Positions 13,283 through 23,357 of a stretch of 64,000 nucleotides of DNA are shown in pieces. The position numbers were made by a program, and so were the translations under genes. Source of the stretch: Proteus hauseri ATCC 700826 (GTDB lineage: Bacteria > Pseudomonadota > Gammaproteobacteria > Enterobacterales > Enterobacteriaceae); NCBI RefSeq assembly GCF_001654965.1, contig NZ_LXEV01000031.1, forward strand, positions 186,001 to 250,000, given 5' to 3'. The notes under the pieces are model-generated. The model saw only the letters and a program-made list of their open reading frames with translations. It ran no database searches and was not told the DNA's origin. The stretch's first letter is position 1. Every line of letters starts with the position of its first letter.

Positions 13283-13919
13283 GACATTCTCCTTAGGGAG
13301 TATGAGTTTATACCGTGCCTGTCACTATAGTAGTCAATAATCTCACGAATAACTGAAACAACTGATAAATAACAGTAGGAAGTAATGACTCACTATATAT
13401 TTTTATATGATTATCCAGCATATAGCAGGACATAATAATAGTAGAAAGTTATCGGGCTAACCTATAAGAAGTTAACACAATCACCTATTGGCAAGTAACA
13501 GACAACTTCGCTCTAAGGAAAAAGAGCTCAGAGAGGAAATTACTCTAAACATACTACGGGCATAGTATTGACGAGTACTATTTTGGTTTTTGAATAAACT
13601 AACCTGTAGACAATGGATCATTACCCATTCACTCCACACATGGCTTAAGGCTATAAGCCATTTCCCTAACAGAGAAACAGGATCTCAGATAATCCTGCGG
13701 TTTACACTGTGTTCAGATTTCACAGTAACCGCGAGTTTATACCTGTAGTTTATCAAAAATGCAAAAGCAAAATGCATGAAAGTGACTTTTTTCTTCTTTT
13801 CTATTTTTTATTGGCAATAAAATATCGTGTAACAAAAAATAAGATTAACTATTTGATTCTCCTTCATCCCTATAATTGATTAAAAAAAACTGGAATTAAA
13901 GAGGAAACAGTCCTAAAAT
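13283..13919. other. speA-metK divergent intergenic region
   Basis: About 640 bases with no convincing gene. It must hold the divergent speA promoter and part of the metK promoter. A hairpin (ATGGCTTA / TAAGCCAT, 13640-13661) lies in the speA leader orientation, without a U run. I see nothing else I can name. Confidence 0.4.
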
Positions 13920-13943
13920 GGACGTCTAGATGTTAAAACATCC
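13920..13943 (+). promoter_or_regulatory. MetJ operator (tandem met boxes) of metK
   Basis: Three adjacent 8-base met boxes, GGACGTCT, AGATGTTA and AAACATCC, match the AGACGTCT consensus, the first at 7 of 8 positions. They lie 41 bases before the metK start. MetJ with S-adenosylmethionine represses metK in enterics, so the position is as expected. Confidence 0.85.
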
Positions 13944-13984
13944 ATCCTTAAATCATTCGTATCGTATTAAGGTAACGAAATATA

Positions 13985-15139
13985 ATGACTACACATCTTT
14001 TTACTTCTGAATCAGTATCAGAAGGTCATCCAGATAAAATTGCGGATCAGATTTCTGATGCCGTATTGGATGCTATTTTAGAACAAGATCCAAAAGCTCG
14101 TGTTGCCTGCGAAACTTATGTTAAAACAGGTATGGTAATGGTAGGCGGAGAAATTACCACTAAAGCTTGGGTCGATATCGAAGAAATCACACGCAATACT
14201 GTTCGTGAAATCGGCTACACCAGCTCTGATATGGGCTTTGATGCTAATTCCTGCGCAGTTATCAGTGCCATTGGCAAACAATCGCCGGATATCAACCAAG
14301 GTGTTGACCGCGCTGATCCTCTAGAGCAAGGCGCTGGTGACCAAGGCTTAATGTTTGGTTACGCAACTAACGAAACTGATGTTTTAATGCCAGCTCCTAT
14401 TACTTATGCTCACCGTTTAGTTCAACGCCAAGCACAAGTCCGTAAAGCAGGAACATTACCTTGGCTACGTCCTGATGCAAAAAGCCAAATTACATTCCAA
14501 TACGACAACAACAAAATTGTTGGTATTGATGCAGTTGTTTTATCAACTCAGCATTCTGAAGATATTACTCAAGAAGCACTGCATGAAGCTGTAATGGAAG
14601 AAATAATCAAACCTGTTCTTCCTGTAGAATGGTTAAATGGGCAAACCAAATACTTTATCAACCCAACAGGCCGCTTTGTTATTGGTGGACCAATGGGTGA
14701 CTGTGGTTTAACAGGTCGTAAAATTATCGTTGATACTTACGGCGGTATGGCTCGTCACGGTGGTGGAGCATTCTCGGGTAAAGATCCTTCTAAAGTAGAC
14801 CGCTCTGCGGCTTATGCTGCACGTTATGTTGCTAAAAATATTGTTGCGGCAGGTTTAGCTGATCGTTGTGAAATTCAAGTGTCTTACGCTATCGGTGTTG
14901 CTGAGCCAACCTCCATCATGGTAGAAACTTTTGGCACTGAAAAAATTCCAACAGCACAACTTATCCTGTTAGTACGTGAATTCTTTGATTTACGCCCTTA
15001 TGGTTTAATTCAAATGCTTGATTTGCTGCACCCTATCTACCAAAAAACCGCAGCTTATGGTCACTTTGGTCGCTCTGAATTCCCTTGGGAAGCAACAGAT
15101 AAAGCAGAAATCTTACGTGAAGCAGCGGGTTTAAAATAA
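13985..15139 (+). CDS. metK: S-adenosylmethionine synthetase
   Basis: Makes S-adenosylmethionine from methionine and ATP. A 384-residue protein, identical in length to E. coli MetK. Family signatures are [20 protein letters not shown] at the N-terminus, [12 protein letters not shown], and [16 protein letters not shown] around residues 259-274. It starts behind TAAGGTAACG. Single gene with its own MetJ boxes and terminator. Confidence 0.97.
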   Translation: MTTHLFTSESVSEGHPDKIADQISDAVLDAILEQDPKARVACETYVKTGMVMVGGEITTKAWVDIEEITRNTVREIGYTSSDMGFDANSCAVISAIGKQSPDINQGVDRADPLEQGAGDQGLMFGYATNETDVLMPAPITYAHRLVQRQAQVRKAGTLPWLRPDAKSQITFQYDNNKIVGIDAVVLSTQHSEDITQEALHEAVMEEIIKPVLPVEWLNGQTKYFINPTGRFVIGGPMGDCGLTGRKIIVDTYGGMARHGGGAFSGKDPSKVDRSAAYAARYVAKNIVAAGLADRCEIQVSYAIGVAEPTSIMVETFGTEKIPTAQLILLVREFFDLRPYGLIQMLDLLHPIYQKTAAYGHFGRSEFPWEATDKAEILREAAGLK

Positions 15140-15173
15140 TAACCAGTAAACTGTTTTAACTAAGTAATATCAC

Positions 15174-15207
15174 AAAAAACTGCATCCTTTCTGATGCAGT
15201 TTTTTTA
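15174..15207 (+). terminator. metK terminator
   Basis: Stem with arms ACTGCATC / GATGCAGT, extended by A6 on the left and T7 on the right, 35 bases after metK. The A/T extensions make it work in both directions. Confidence 0.9.
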
Positions 15208-15426
15208 TATTTATTATCTCAGATTTTTTGCTATAGAAAAAACCGCAATCATATTGGAGCTCGCATAAAGAGGTAAGAATATAGCGGCATAAATAACTAA
15301 ACACGGCACACTAAATCATGCGTTAATTGTATTGATATTAATTGTATTTACGTTATTTATTTGATTGCTGGAATAACGATTTAGATTTGCCCTCTCATCT
15401 ACTTATTCCTTATGCAGACTTTAAAT

Positions 15427-15458
15427 AAATAATGAGAGGCAGATACCCCCCATTATTT
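15427..15458 (-). terminator. weak terminator after the YeeE/YedE operon
   Basis: On the minus strand, arms AAATAATG / CATTATTT around a 16-base loop, followed by ATTT. It lies just after the stop of the last gene of the sulfur-transport operon. AT-rich and loose, so only tentative. Confidence 0.35.
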
Positions 15459-15474
15459 CATTTCTATAATGCGA

Positions 15475-15897
15475 TTATGCGCTTTTACGAAATAATCCGA
15501 CGAGTAGCCAACCCGCTATCATAGCCAGCACAAATAAACCACCTTGATGAAACCCTGCTCCCGCTAATACCAATCCAGGGCCAGGACAAATACCCGCAAG
15601 CCCCCAGCCAATACCAAATAACACACTACCGATAACCAAAGGCTTATCTATTACTGAATTGGTTGGTATCGCCATAGTGCAAGCTAATAAGCTTTTTTGG
15701 CGATATCGAGCGAATTGGTAGCTAATAATACTGACACTAAGACCCACACCCATAATAACGAATAAAGAAGGATCCCAATTTCCTGTAATATCAAGAAATG
15801 CAAGGATTTTCTGTGGATCACTCATACCGCCCACAATTAATCCTGCACTAAATAATAAGCCACTAAGAAAGGCAACGAATTTAGTCATTTCATTCAC
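15475..15897 (-). CDS. YeeE/YedE-family sulfur transport protein, C-terminal-half type
   Basis: A 140-residue membrane protein with about four transmembrane segments. It carries the conserved GIGWGLAGICPGPGL motif of the second half of YeeE/YedE (TsuA-like) proteins, which move thiosulfate or related sulfur species through conserved cysteines. Many bacteria split the family into two adjacent half-length genes, as here: it overlaps the end of the upstream half by 8 bases. Regulated with the ArsR-type repressor in the same operon. Substrate is inferred from the family. Confidence 0.8.
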   Translation of the reverse strand: MNEMTKFVAFLSGLLFSAGLIVGGMSDPQKILAFLDITGNWDPSLFVIMGVGLSVSIISYQFARYRQKSLLACTMAIPTNSVIDKPLVIGSVLFGIGWGLAGICPGPGLVLAGAGFHQGGLFVLAMIAGWLLVGLFRKSA

Positions 15898-16327
15898 TTC
15901 CTATAACATGGCGTAGAAGATAAACGGTGATAAATGCGGTTGCCATAAAAACCAAAACAGCAACAATAGAGCGACGCGATAATCGCGCTAAACCACAAAT
16001 ACCATGACCACTTGTACAACCATTAGCCAAACGAGTACCTACACCCACCAGCAATCCGGCAATGACTAACATCCAAGGAGAAGCTTCAATAACAGGGGTC
16101 AGTGGTTTATCCCACAAATAAAACAGCGAAGGTGCAATCAACATGCCTAATAAAAATGCCCACCGCCAACCATTTCCTTGTTGATTAGTTGATAAAACAC
16201 CACCTAAAATACCGCTTATTCCAGCAATACGACCATTAAAAAGTAATAATATTGCCGCTGCTAGACCTATCATAAGTCCACCTATTGCCGCACTAAGTGG
16301 CGTAAAGTGAACCCAGTCAATACTCAT
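15890..16327 (-). CDS. YeeE/YedE-family sulfur transport protein, N-terminal-half type
   Basis: A 145-residue membrane protein with about four transmembrane segments. It carries GVGTRLANGCTSGHGICGL, the first-half motif of YeeE/YedE transporters with its conserved cysteines. It begins 3 bases after the repressor gene stop and overlaps the next gene, so the three are surely cotranscribed. The two halves probably associate to form one transporter for reduced sulfur compounds. Confidence 0.8.
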   Translation of the reverse strand: MSIDWVHFTPLSAAIGGLMIGLAAAILLLFNGRIAGISGILGGVLSTNQQGNGWRWAFLLGMLIAPSLFYLWDKPLTPVIEASPWMLVIAGLLVGVGTRLANGCTSGHGICGLARLSRRSIVAVLVFMATAFITVYLLRHVIGSE

Positions 16328-16330
16328 AAT

Positions 16331-16654
16331 TTAGCCTACTATAGGACAATAAAGCTGATAAAGCGTATTGAGCAACACCAACACTTTTTCATCAGCAATA
16401 GAATAAAAGATACGTTTTCCATCACGACGAGTCTCCACAAGTCCTTCGTTACGTAAAACGGTAAGCTGTTGAGAAAGCGTTGGCTGACGAATGCCTAAAC
16501 TCTCTTCTAATTCACTTACACTTTTTTCTCCCTGACTCAATTGGCACAATAAAAGTAAACGGTCGCCATTTCCCAGCGTTTTAAGCATGGTAGAGGCCTC
16601 ATTAGCCGCTAATTTCATTGCATCCAATAAATCAGGTTGAACTCGTTGTGTCAT
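16331..16654 (-). CDS. ArsR/SmtB-family repressor, BigR/YgaV-like
   Basis: A 107-residue winged-helix repressor. The HTH is SELEESLGIRQPTLSQQLTVL, followed by the wing RRDGKRIFYSI. Two cysteines, C37 and C103, occupy the positions that form a disulfide or polysulfide bridge in the persulfide-sensing BigR/SqrR/YgaV group. With the YeeE/YedE pair directly downstream, a role as sulfide/persulfide-responsive repressor is likely. The ATG at 16654 has GGAG 7 bases upstream; earlier starts (ATG 16666, TTG 16672) lack this. Confidence 0.82.
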   Translation of the reverse strand: MTQRVQPDLLDAMKLAANEASTMLKTLGNGDRLLLLCQLSQGEKSVSELEESLGIRQPTLSQQLTVLRNEGLVETRRDGKRIFYSIADEKVLVLLNTLYQLYCPIVG

Positions 16655-16747
16655 GGTAAACTCCATAATCAATATACTTTTTAATAATATGTTAATTTAT
16701 ATATTGTGCAAGTTTTCTTTTTATTGCGTGTTTTTATAAGGCACTAT

Positions 16748-17266
16748 ATGCTCTGTAACATGAAAACTGTCAGAGTCCCTATCGCCTTAGTGCAAAATGT
16801 TATGCGAACATTGCGTGAAAAGTTGCAGCAGGCCAATCAGTATCTTAATACAAATTACCCAGAACCCGCTCTACATTATAACCAGAGAGGAACTATTGCA
16901 GGCAGTGCCTATTATGCAAATTGGGAAATTCGCATTAATCCTACATTATTGATTGAAAATAAACAGAATTTTATTGAAGAAGTTATTCCTCATGAATTAG
17001 CACACTTATTAGTAAACCGACATTTTGGCCGAGTTGCCCCTCATGGAAAGGAATGGAAATGGATGATGGAAACGGTTTTACAGGTTCCAGCAAAGCGAAC
17101 ACATCATTTTGATGTAAGCAATGTAAAAGCCAAAACCTTTACTTATACTTGTCAATGTGAAGAACCACACCGTTTAACACTTCGCCGTCATAATAAAGTG
17201 CAGCGTGGTGAAACTGAATATCGCTGCCGTCGTTGCCAAGAAATTCTAAAATTTACGACCACTTAA
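16748..17266 (+). CDS. sprT: SprT family zinc metalloprotease-like protein
   Basis: Contains the HExxH zinc motif in [15 protein letters not shown] and the conserved [13 protein letters not shown]. The C-terminal third has a four-cysteine zinc-ribbon (CQC near residue 145 and CRRC near 163). It matches E. coli SprT along its length. The physiological substrate is unknown, though the fold resembles SprT/Spartan proteases. Two starts are possible: ATG 16748 has AAGG 6 bases upstream and gives 172 residues, while ATG 16760 ([10 protein letters not shown]) is the start seen in homologues but has no ribosome site. It is divergent from the ArsR-type operon. Confidence 0.88.
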   Translation: MLCNMKTVRVPIALVQNVMRTLREKLQQANQYLNTNYPEPALHYNQRGTIAGSAYYANWEIRINPTLLIENKQNFIEEVIPHELAHLLVNRHFGRVAPHGKEWKWMMETVLQVPAKRTHHFDVSNVKAKTFTYTCQCEEPHRLTLRRHNKVQRGETEYRCRRCQEILKFTTT

Positions 17267-17954
17267 TATCACCCTGTAACTCAAAAATTCCTTACTCCTA
17301 ATCCTCATTTTCCACTGGTATAAACCCTATATTTTATTTTCTCCCCAGCTTCATATTGATTAGTCGCATTTAATTTATTTAGTAAGATAAAGTACGTAAA
17401 TATTGTTGTTCTAACATGATAAAAAAAGGAATATAAAAAGGCTTTGGTATGGTATCGAATAGTATTTTGATTAAAAATAAATCGTTTTTATTTTGTAGTT
17501 GTGACATATCGGTAAGAAATAATGATAACGTTAAGATCCGAGCATATTGTGATTAAAAAAATAAAGCAGTTTAATTTTAAGATAATGGCATGATAAAAAT
17601 CAGTATAGATAAAATAATAGTAAATTTATCAACTAAAGATACACAAAAAACAACTCAAAATTATGACAATTAAGTCAATAAATAGCGTTTTGATACATTG
17701 ATATTTGATTATATTTTATTGAAAGGCTTATTTATTTTACTTGCTATATCTTTGATTTAAATAATCACTTCCAGCTCAATATTACAAATTTACTATAATT
17801 TTTTTAAACATAGCTTTTATTTATTTTCTTATGAACTCAGTAAGCACTAGCTATAATTATATTAATAAAAAAATTTTATTCATTATGTTTTATCGTTACC
17901 CCCTGGGTTATTTTATGTTTAAGATGCCACCGCAACTTAAATTGACTAAAATAC
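17267..17954. other. AT-rich gap between sprT and mgtE
   Basis: Nearly 700 bases between converging genes with stop codons in all frames. It is strongly AT-rich with no repeat or strong hairpin that I can see. Nothing can be assigned. Confidence 0.4.
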
Positions 17955-17986
17955 TAAAAAATCGGCGATATAATTAATATCGCCGA
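17955..17986 (-). terminator. mgtE terminator
   Basis: On the minus strand, a perfect 10-bp stem (TCGGCGATAT / ATATCGCCGA) with a 5-base loop, followed by six T. It lies 30 bases after the mgtE stop. Confidence 0.9.
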
Positions 17987-18016
17987 CTCTATTGAAGGAT
18001 TCGATTTGTTGCTGCT

Positions 18017-19090
18017 TTAAGCAAACTCACTCATCACATGCGATGCGATTTCAAAGTAAATAATAAGACCTGTTCCATCAATTAATGTGGCAATAAAAGG
18101 TGCTGATACAACAGCAGGGTCAACCCCTAAGCGTTTTAACACCATTGGAATAACCGAAGAAACAACAGCACTCCAAACTGTAATTGAAACTAGAGTTAAA
18201 CCAACAACAATCATCACTTCCATGCCGACACCTAAGAACCATGCTCGCACAAAGCCGGCAATTCCCATCGTTAGTGCGACCATAATTGACGTCGTTATTT
18301 CTTTTCTTAATACTGACCAAACATTGCGTAAGCTAACTTCACCTAATGCCATAGCTCGTACTAATGTTGAGGTGATTTGCGTACCACTGTTTCCGCCAGT
18401 ACCAATTAATAACGGAATAAAAAACGCTAAAGAAATCGCTGCTTCTAGTCTATCTTCAAAAGCATGTAATACTGTGCTGGTATAGGCTTCTGCCACAAAT
18501 AACATCAATAACCAAACAACACGCTTACGCCATAAAGTCACTGGACTTGTATCTAAATAAGGCTGATCTAATGGCGATGTTGCACCTTGCATTTGAGCAT
18601 CTAGTGTATTTTCATCTTCAATCAATTCAGCAATATCTTGAGGACGCAATACACCCACTAATTTACCAAAATGCATCACTGGCACGCTATCTAAACCACT
18701 ATGGCTTATTAGCTGATAAACATCGTGTCTATTTTGCTCTGGTGATACTGAAAAAAAAGTTTGACGCATAATATCAGACACAAATAAGTCATTCGCAGCG
18801 GTTAGCAATGATTTAACCGGTAAAACCCCATTAAGATAATTATCTTTATCAACCACATAAAGATAAGTTGGGATTAATTCATCTTTTAAATCATTAACAA
18901 GCTGTGCTTTCACATTTTCAACAGAGTCTGCAATAGAAACTGCAATATAAGACTGGCTCATATAGGCGCTAACAGTCGCATCGTCTTTTAAACGGTTGTA
19001 TTGATCTTGTGTTGATTTATTTTGAGGTGTGTTTAAGGATGCATCTGCAACTAATACAGCATCCATTTTATTTTGAGTGGTGAATTTCAT
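18017..19090 (-). CDS. mgtE: MgtE-type magnesium channel/transporter
   Basis: Magnesium uptake protein of the inner membrane, 357 residues. The first ~45 residues are unlike the usual helical N domain. Two CBS domains follow (~45-160, with VSDIMRQTFFSVSP), then five transmembrane segments (~190-355) with the family motif LIGTGGNSGTQ and the pore-region DGTGLIIYF. Canonical MgtE proteins are ~450 residues, so this is a short form lacking most of the superhelical N domain that gates the channel. It is preceded by an M-box riboswitch, which strongly supports magnesium as substrate. Confidence 0.9.
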   Translation of the reverse strand: MKFTTQNKMDAVLVADASLNTPQNKSTQDQYNRLKDDATVSAYMSQSYIAVSIADSVENVKAQLVNDLKDELIPTYLYVVDKDNYLNGVLPVKSLLTAANDLFVSDIMRQTFFSVSPEQNRHDVYQLISHSGLDSVPVMHFGKLVGVLRPQDIAELIEDENTLDAQMQGATSPLDQPYLDTSPVTLWRKRVVWLLMLFVAEAYTSTVLHAFEDRLEAAISLAFFIPLLIGTGGNSGTQITSTLVRAMALGEVSLRNVWSVLRKEITTSIMVALTMGIAGFVRAWFLGVGMEVMIVVGLTLVSITVWSAVVSSVIPMVLKRLGVDPAVVSAPFIATLIDGTGLIIYFEIASHVMSEFA

Positions 19091-19174
19091 TGTTGTGGTT
19101 CCCTATTACTGTTTGTGTTTAGCAAATCAGTTCTCCATAGGGGCGAAACCAGAAGCGAGAATGCAAAAGCTATC

Positions 19175-19340
19175 TACACGTCTCGGTTTTAGCACTATAC
19201 AACGTATCCAATGAATACAGGAAGTTACATGGGGATATACCTTCGGTCGATATATCCTGTCCTAATCTTGGGCGTCTCTCGACGTCGTCAGATCAGTAAC
19301 CTATGTTTGTATAGGAGCCTCGCCTAACGAGATACTGCAC
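19175..19340 (-). promoter_or_regulatory. M-box (ykoK) magnesium riboswitch of mgtE
   Basis: On the minus strand the leader contains GTTAGGCGAGGCTCCTATAC, the M-box hallmark, then a P-stem with CATAGG and the conserved GACGTCGAGAGACGCC loop segment, and later CAGGATAT with GTATATCC. Outer stem TCTCG / CGAGA closes the domain. The M-box folds when magnesium is plentiful and lowers expression of downstream transport genes. About 85 bases separate it from mgtE; I do not see a clear terminator there, so control may be translational. Confidence 0.88.
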
Positions 19341-19483
19341 TTTTCTTGCGAATGCGGCGCGCATTATAACCAGCCACAATATAATGAAAAGCACCATAGC
19401 GATTCTGTTTAAGTTCTATTGATAAAATACATGATAAAAACATTCAGAATGAAATTGAATGACAAGATATCATTAAAAATAAA

Positions 19484-19516
19484 TATAAAAATACCACGAA
19501 GATTAATATCGTGGTT
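19484..19516 (-). terminator. terminator of the small lipoprotein gene
   Basis: On the minus strand, stem ACCACGA / TCGTGGT with a 9-base loop, followed by TATTTTTA. It lies 27 bases after the stop codon. Confidence 0.75.
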
Positions 19517-19542
19517 TACTAAATAATCTGTTTATTAATTGA

Positions 19543-19875
19543 TTATTTAAATGCTAATTTTTGTACTTTGATTTGTTCCGCTTGTAGAAATATCTCTTTT
19601 ACTGTTTTACCATCTAAAGATTGACACATTTTTTGCGTAATAAGATCTGCATTTTTATTACGGCCTGCAACAACAAGATCATTAAAGTTAATATCATTTA
19701 GCATTGCTAATTCTAGCGCTTCATCAAAGCGCTCTTGTTCATCTAAAGGCAGCGAGTTACGCATTTCAACTATCGATATTCGTAGTGACTCAACGTTAGA
19801 GCCATCAAGGGTTTGAGATTTTTCACAGCCAGAAAGCATGACACCAAACAAACAAATAAATAACATTTTTTTCAT
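19543..19875 (-). CDS. small lipoprotein of unknown function (DUF6694-like)
   Basis: A 110-residue protein with a lipoprotein signal peptide: MKKMLFICLFGVML then the lipobox LSGC, cysteine at residue 17. The mature part is short, acidic and predicted helical, with no catalytic motif that I recognise. It resembles small uncharacterised enterobacterial lipoproteins (I believe the DUF6694 group). The ATG is preceded by GGGGGG. The gene stands alone with its own terminator. Confidence 0.7.
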   Translation of the reverse strand: MKKMLFICLFGVMLSGCEKSQTLDGSNVESLRISIVEMRNSLPLDEQERFDEALELAMLNDINFNDLVVAGRNKNADLITQKMCQSLDGKTVKEIFLQAEQIKVQKLAFK

Positions 19876-20073
19876 ATATCCCCCCTTTCCCTATCGATAA
19901 ATTAAATCATAGCAGAATGTTTATAAGGAAACTGCCTATAACCTAAAATATATTTTTATATTGTCGTTACTTTCATGCTTTTATTATATTGAATAAATAA
20001 ACATCAAACCGCTAATATAAAAATACCTCAGTATTGTCCTGATGATATCAACATTTAATTGAGGGAATAGACA

Positions 20074-20103
20074 CAAAAAACCCTGTTAATATATTAACAG
20101 GGT
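20074..20103 (-). terminator. hcp-hcr terminator
   Basis: A perfect 24-base palindrome (arms ACCCTGTTAAT / ATTAACAGGGT) followed on the minus strand by TTTTTTGTGT. It lies 45 bases after the hcr stop. Confidence 0.88.
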
Positions 20104-20148
20104 AAAAAAAGAGAACAAAAAAGAAAGAAGGAAGGCAATAATAGAATA

Positions 20149-21153
20149 TTAAGCAAGCTCAATATCCCCTTTTAAACGACAGCTACAGGCTAAAACATAG
20201 CCTTGAGCTATCTCTTCAGGTGTTAATGTACTGGTGCTAGTAACATCATAGTCGCCACTAATAATGCGCGTTTTACAACTACCACATACACCTGCGCGGC
20301 AAGCAGCAAAAACAGGAACACTGTTATCTTCCATCGCCGATAATAACGATACGCCAACAGGTACTTTAATTTGTGATAATGGATGACGAATAGTCATGGT
20401 AAGTTGTTCATTGTCATCGACACAAACAGGTTCGTCACCAAAACGTTCCATAAAGATATTCTCAGCAGGTACACCAAGATTTCTTGCAAAACGTCCTGTA
20501 TCTTCCATATAACTATTTGGGCCACAACACATAACGGTGCGACTCGCAATATCAGGTACTAATGCAGCTAATTTTTCTTGAGAAATACGACCACTAAATA
20601 ACCCTTTATTATCTGGTAATTTAGACATCATAATAAAATTGAGATTGTAAGGATAAGCGTTCGCTAATTCCGTCCATTCTTGCTCAAAAATAAACTGACT
20701 TTGTTCACGGATATTAAAAATAACGGTAATATCTGCTTTAGGTTGATTATTTAACAACCAACGTGTCATCGACATAACAGGTGTTACACCACATCCAGCC
20801 GCTAACATTAAATAACGCGCACCTTCTTTACCCGCACAAGTGAACTCGCCTTGCGCATCCGATAACCAAAGATAATCACCTACTTTTACCTTCGAAGTTA
20901 ACCATCCTGAACCCACACCATTTTCTAAACGACGAACGGTTAAGGTAATAAAAGGGCTTAGTCCTGGTGAAGATGAAATGGTATAAGCACGTAATGTTTC
21001 ATCACTATTATTGATACTCACCAATGCAAATTGACCCGGCTTATAAGAATAAAAGTCATGATTAATTAAATTCAGCGTCCACACTTCAGGGGTTTCCTGA
21101 TTAATAGAGTGAACTTGCATACGATTAGGACAAAGAGATGTTGGCATCGTCAT
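20149..21153 (-). CDS. hcr: NADH oxidoreductase Hcr
   Basis: Transfers electrons from NADH to the hybrid cluster protein Hcp. It has 334 residues. An FAD-binding ferredoxin reductase domain comes first (LRAYTISSSPGL, then NAD-site LAAGCGVTPVMSM and CCGPNSYM). A C-terminal plant-type 2Fe-2S domain follows, with cysteines in ACRAGVCGSCKT and LACSC. The start MTMPTSLCP agrees with E. coli Hcr. The frame continues upstream, but an ATG at 21192 gives 13 extra residues without homology. Cotranscribed with hcp, 57 bases downstream of it. Confidence 0.93.
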   Translation of the reverse strand: MTMPTSLCPNRMQVHSINQETPEVWTLNLINHDFYSYKPGQFALVSINNSDETLRAYTISSSPGLSPFITLTVRRLENGVGSGWLTSKVKVGDYLWLSDAQGEFTCAGKEGARYLMLAAGCGVTPVMSMTRWLLNNQPKADITVIFNIREQSQFIFEQEWTELANAYPYNLNFIMMSKLPDNKGLFSGRISQEKLAALVPDIASRTVMCCGPNSYMEDTGRFARNLGVPAENIFMERFGDEPVCVDDNEQLTMTIRHPLSQIKVPVGVSLLSAMEDNSVPVFAACRAGVCGSCKTRIISGDYDVTSTSTLTPEEIAQGYVLACSCRLKGDIELA

Positions 21154-21210
21154 GGATATTGATTCCTCACCGAAGCCCGTAGGCTTCGGCAATGATGATG
21201 AATTAAAACG

Positions 21211-22863
21211 TTAAGCAGAAAGAATATCTTTAAGATCTTGTTCTGGCGTGGTGATAGAGCGCATACCAAATTTTTCATTTAACACTGCCAACAGATTATC
21301 TGTTAAGAACGCAGGTGCAGTTGGCCCGGTATAAATATTTTTGACGCCCAATGAAAGTAGAGTTAACAAAATGACTATCGCTTTTTGTTCAAACCATGAC
21401 AAAATCAAGGACAGTGGTAAATCATTCACACCACAACCCAGTTTCTCAGCTAAGTGAACCGCTAGCATAATCGCAGAGTAAGCATCGTTACACTGACCCA
21501 CATCAAGTAAGCGTGGTAAGCCTTCTAATGTGCCAAAATCTAATTTATTGAAACGATATTTACCACAAGCTAATGTCATAATTAAACAATCTTGTGGAAT
21601 TTCTCTAGCTAAGTCAGTGTAATAACTACGTTCACCACGACTACCATCACACCCCCCCACTAAAAATACATGGCGCAGTTTTTTCTGTGATACCAAATCA
21701 ATCACAGTATCAGCCGCATTTAACAGGGTTTGACGGCCAAAACCAACAGTAATTAAGTGTTCAATTTCATCATAAGGGAAACCTTCTAATGACTGAGCTT
21801 GTTCAATCATTGCTGAAAAATCATCATCAGTAATGTGTTTCACCCCAGGCCAACCTACAATACTGCGCGTCCAAATACGGTCGCCATAGTTACCAACATT
21901 AGGGTCGATAATACAGTTAGAGGTCATCAACACCGGGCCTGGAAATTTAGCGAATTCGACTTGCTGATTTTGCCAGCCACTACCGTAGTTACCCACTAAA
22001 TGTTTATATTTTTTCAGTTCAGGGTAACCATGAGCTGGCAGCATTTCGCCATGCGTGTAAATGTTAATGCCCTTGCCTTCAGTTTGCTCAAGTAACATCT
22101 GTAAATCTTTGAGATCATGGCCAGAAATCAGAATGGCTTTACCTGCAACAGGGCGTACATTGACAGTAACCGGCACTGGGTTGCCATAAGCATCAGTTTC
22201 CCCTTTATCCAGTATCGCCATTATACGGAAGTTCATTTGGCCAATACCCATCGCATTTTCTAATAATTCATTCATGTCAGCGGGATCAGTACCTAACCAC
22301 GCCATATAGCGGTGATACTCTGCATAAATTTCATTATCGTACTGACCTAAAACATGTGCGTGCTCCATATAAGCAGCAGCACCTTTTAAGCCATAAAGGC
22401 AAAGCATACGTAAACCATGAAGATCTTCACCAATTTCAGCTTTATCACCATTGAGAGCAAAACGCTGTGCTTGTTTTTGCAAACTCACAAGGTCAGTGCC
22501 TTCTAATTGAATTTCAGCTCTTGGGTTCGTCACTTGGATCGCTGCATTTTTAGCTAATGTGCGCGCTTTTAAACTTTCACGAAAATAAATCGCTTCTTTG
22601 GCATAACCAACAATACGATCAGAATCGAAATTTACGTTAGTTAATGTAGAGAAAAAGGCAAGAGGAGCAAAACTGTCTACATCATGATCGATAATATCCA
22701 CACTACGAGCAGCAAGTGCCCATGCAGAAAGACCTTCTAATACTGCAACCAATAAATCTTGTAAGTCAGATGTTTCGGCTGTTTTACCGCACATACCTTG
22801 TGCGTAGGCACAACCATTGCCTACAGGGGTTTTCATTGTTTGTTCACATTGCACACAATACAT
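21211..22863 (-). CDS. hcp: hybrid cluster protein (hydroxylamine / NO reductase)
   Basis: Iron-sulfur-oxygen hybrid cluster enzyme that reduces nitric oxide or hydroxylamine under anaerobic nitrosative stress and, with Hcr, limits protein S-nitrosation. It has 550 residues. The N-terminal cysteine set is MYCVQCEQT...GMCGKT. Other cluster regions are GHDLKDLQ (residue ~248), [15 protein letters not shown] and LACGKYRFN. The gene has an NsrR-like operator and an FNR-like site upstream, as in E. coli. Confidence 0.95.
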   Translation of the reverse strand: MYCVQCEQTMKTPVGNGCAYAQGMCGKTAETSDLQDLLVAVLEGLSAWALAARSVDIIDHDVDSFAPLAFFSTLTNVNFDSDRIVGYAKEAIYFRESLKARTLAKNAAIQVTNPRAEIQLEGTDLVSLQKQAQRFALNGDKAEIGEDLHGLRMLCLYGLKGAAAYMEHAHVLGQYDNEIYAEYHRYMAWLGTDPADMNELLENAMGIGQMNFRIMAILDKGETDAYGNPVPVTVNVRPVAGKAILISGHDLKDLQMLLEQTEGKGINIYTHGEMLPAHGYPELKKYKHLVGNYGSGWQNQQVEFAKFPGPVLMTSNCIIDPNVGNYGDRIWTRSIVGWPGVKHITDDDFSAMIEQAQSLEGFPYDEIEHLITVGFGRQTLLNAADTVIDLVSQKKLRHVFLVGGCDGSRGERSYYTDLAREIPQDCLIMTLACGKYRFNKLDFGTLEGLPRLLDVGQCNDAYSAIMLAVHLAEKLGCGVNDLPLSLILSWFEQKAIVILLTLLSLGVKNIYTGPTAPAFLTDNLLAVLNEKFGMRSITTPEQDLKDILSA

Positions 22864-22903
22864 ATCGCATTCCTTCTAAATAGAGATAACGCTTTTTTTT
22901 TAT

Positions 22904-22926
22904 AAATTGCATTTAATATACAACAT
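22904..22926 (-). promoter_or_regulatory. NsrR-like operator of hcp-hcr
   Basis: A 23-base element matches the NsrR inverted-repeat consensus at about 18 of 23 positions. Its halves contain TTGCATTT and ATACAACAT. It lies 41-63 bases before the hcp start codon. NsrR, a nitric-oxide-sensing repressor, controls hcp-hcr in E. coli. Confidence 0.7.
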
Positions 22927-22983
22927 AAGAATACGCCATTTTTATAAGAGGAGAAGTGCAAAATTAAACAATCTGAACGTTGT

Positions 22984-22997
22984 TTGATCTAACGCAA
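22984..22997 (-). promoter_or_regulatory. FNR-like site upstream of hcp
   Basis: TTGAT, 4 bases, CGCAA: one perfect half and one with two mismatches against TTGAT-N4-ATCAA. It lies about 60 bases upstream of the NsrR-like site, in a fitting position for anaerobic activation by FNR. The match is imperfect. Confidence 0.45.
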
Positions 22998-23357
22998 ATT
23001 CTTACCTATTGCTTGATATCGTTTTTTCACACCTCTTGGTTTCGCTTAAATCAATCAAGTTTGTAAAACCAAGAAGTGATTTCCATTAACTCATAAGAAG
23101 ATAAATAGAAAAGAAAAATTAAAGCTTTAGAAAGGGAGAGTGAGCTATTTAATTGAAAATTAGTAATAAAAACACGACTCGAGCTATATCACTTTTTATT
23201 ATAAAAGTAATTTCGATTATTATTTTTTATAGTTAATATCACCTATCGCATTAATAGCTAATCAAATTACTTCAATTGATATATTTTATTAGCATGAGCA
23301 TAACAAGATGTATTAAATAAAACTGATGATGCTCACCCCCTACACTGGAGATTAAAA

